The notes under the pieces were generated by a model, which saw nothing but the letters and a program-made list of their open reading frames with translations, ran no database searches and was not told where the DNA came from. A program made the translations under genes and the position numbers. DNA of 5,549 nt from Phycisphaerales bacterium UBA4658 (lineage in GTDB: Bacteria; Planctomycetota; Phycisphaerae; Phycisphaerales; UBA1924), in NCBI GenBank assembly GCA_002405485.1, contig DHLW01000199.1, positions 5,438 to 10,986 of the forward strand, written 5' to 3'. Shown here piece by piece: positions 5,372-5,549 of this stretch (positions are counted from its first letter, which is position 1; the number at the start of each line of letters is the position of its first letter).

Positions 5372-5529
5372 GGGGGTGATCCCCCGTGTGGGGTACGGCA
5401 AAGCCCTTCGGACTATGGGCAGGACGGGTTGGATGAGCGAGCGGAGGTCGGGGCGTACCCTCGGTGCGGCCGGGGGCGGTACCAACTCGCTCAAGGCCGC
5501 GGGGTGGTGGGACGGCGGGTCTCGAAGGG
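5372..5529. other. Gene-free right end with nested inverted repeats, possible structured RNA
   Basis: No confident gene lies between the methyltransferase start (5078) and the window end. In this stretch GGGGG (5372-5376) can pair with CCCCC (5381-5385), or CCCC (5382-5385) with GGGG (5390-5393), the two being mutually exclusive. Further right, CCCTTCG (5404-5410) matches CGAAGGG (5523-5529). Inside that, TGAGCGAG (5434-5441) matches CTCGCTCA (5486-5493). Inside that again, CCCTCGG (5458-5464) pairs with CCGGGGG (5470-5476) with one wobble. Such nesting suits a folded RNA or a long leader for a rightward gene beyond the edge. GC-rich DNA gives many chance stems, and no known RNA family (RNase P, tmRNA, SRP, 6S, common riboswitches) was recognised. 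Confidence 0.3.
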
Positions 5530-5549
5530 GGAGGTCGGTTCACAGCCCT

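Noticed and set aside
5358..5432. Resemblance to a c-di-GMP-I riboswitch (GGGCA..., then ACGGCAAAGCC...CTAT)
   Set aside because: The conserved upstream CACAGGGCAAACC segment and GNRA tetraloop are missing, so the likeness is limited to a short CAAAGCC string. A covariance-model search would settle it.
5369..5549. Open frame on + strand (ATG at 5369) running off the right edge
   Set aside because: Gly/Arg-rich product without motif or signal peptide, weak third-position GC bias compared with the real genes, no well-placed Shine-Dalgarno, and it overlaps the nested inverted repeats.
5154..5549. Pro-rich open frame on the reverse strand from the right edge
   Set aside because: It reflects the C-rich strand. 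The codon bias is unlike the neighbouring genes, there is no recognisable domain, and it spans the extended -10 promoter.

Overview
The window looks like chromosomal DNA from a high-GC Gram-negative bacterium. I favour a planctomycete, possibly Phycisphaerae. The reasons are the strong G/C bias at third codon positions, lipoprotein signal peptides, sigma-54, and weak or absent Shine-Dalgarno sequences before rpoN and recR. The taxon is an inference, because no rRNA or other marker gene is present. No mobile element, CRISPR array, tRNA or rRNA was recognised.

Left part (1-988): the start of a lipoprotein gene runs leftward off the edge (150 to 1). It is separated by a 193-bp divergent region, containing a hairpin and a 10-bp-period direct repeat, from a second lipoprotein gene running rightward (344-988). 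Neither has a recognisable family.

Centre (1035-4296): rpoN (sigma-54, leftward, with an unusually long acidic region II) lies downstream of recR (recombination mediator, leftward). Their 165-bp gap holds two palindromic elements and, on the + strand, a near-perfect -24/-12 sigma-54 promoter that faces away from rpoN and into the antisense strand of recR. Only 40 bp upstream of recR a rightward gene begins for a membrane-anchored or exported dual-specificity-type phosphatase (HC-x5-R-T motif).

Right part (4297-5549): a hairpin separates the phosphatase from a convergent class I SAM-dependent methyltransferase (5078 to 4344). The methyltransferase appears to have a long leader of about 200 nt, with an extended -10 promoter and a nested hairpin just before its ribosome binding site. 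The last 470 bp have no confident gene: one weak 39-codon ORF, a direct repeat, and nested inverted repeats that could be a structured RNA or leader for a gene beyond the edge.

The genes do not form one obvious pathway. RecR acts in DNA repair, sigma-54 in transcription of specialised regulons, and the phosphatase and methyltransferase have unknown substrates. I see no clearly new multi-gene system. The observation most worth following is the sigma-54 promoter beside the sigma-54 gene.
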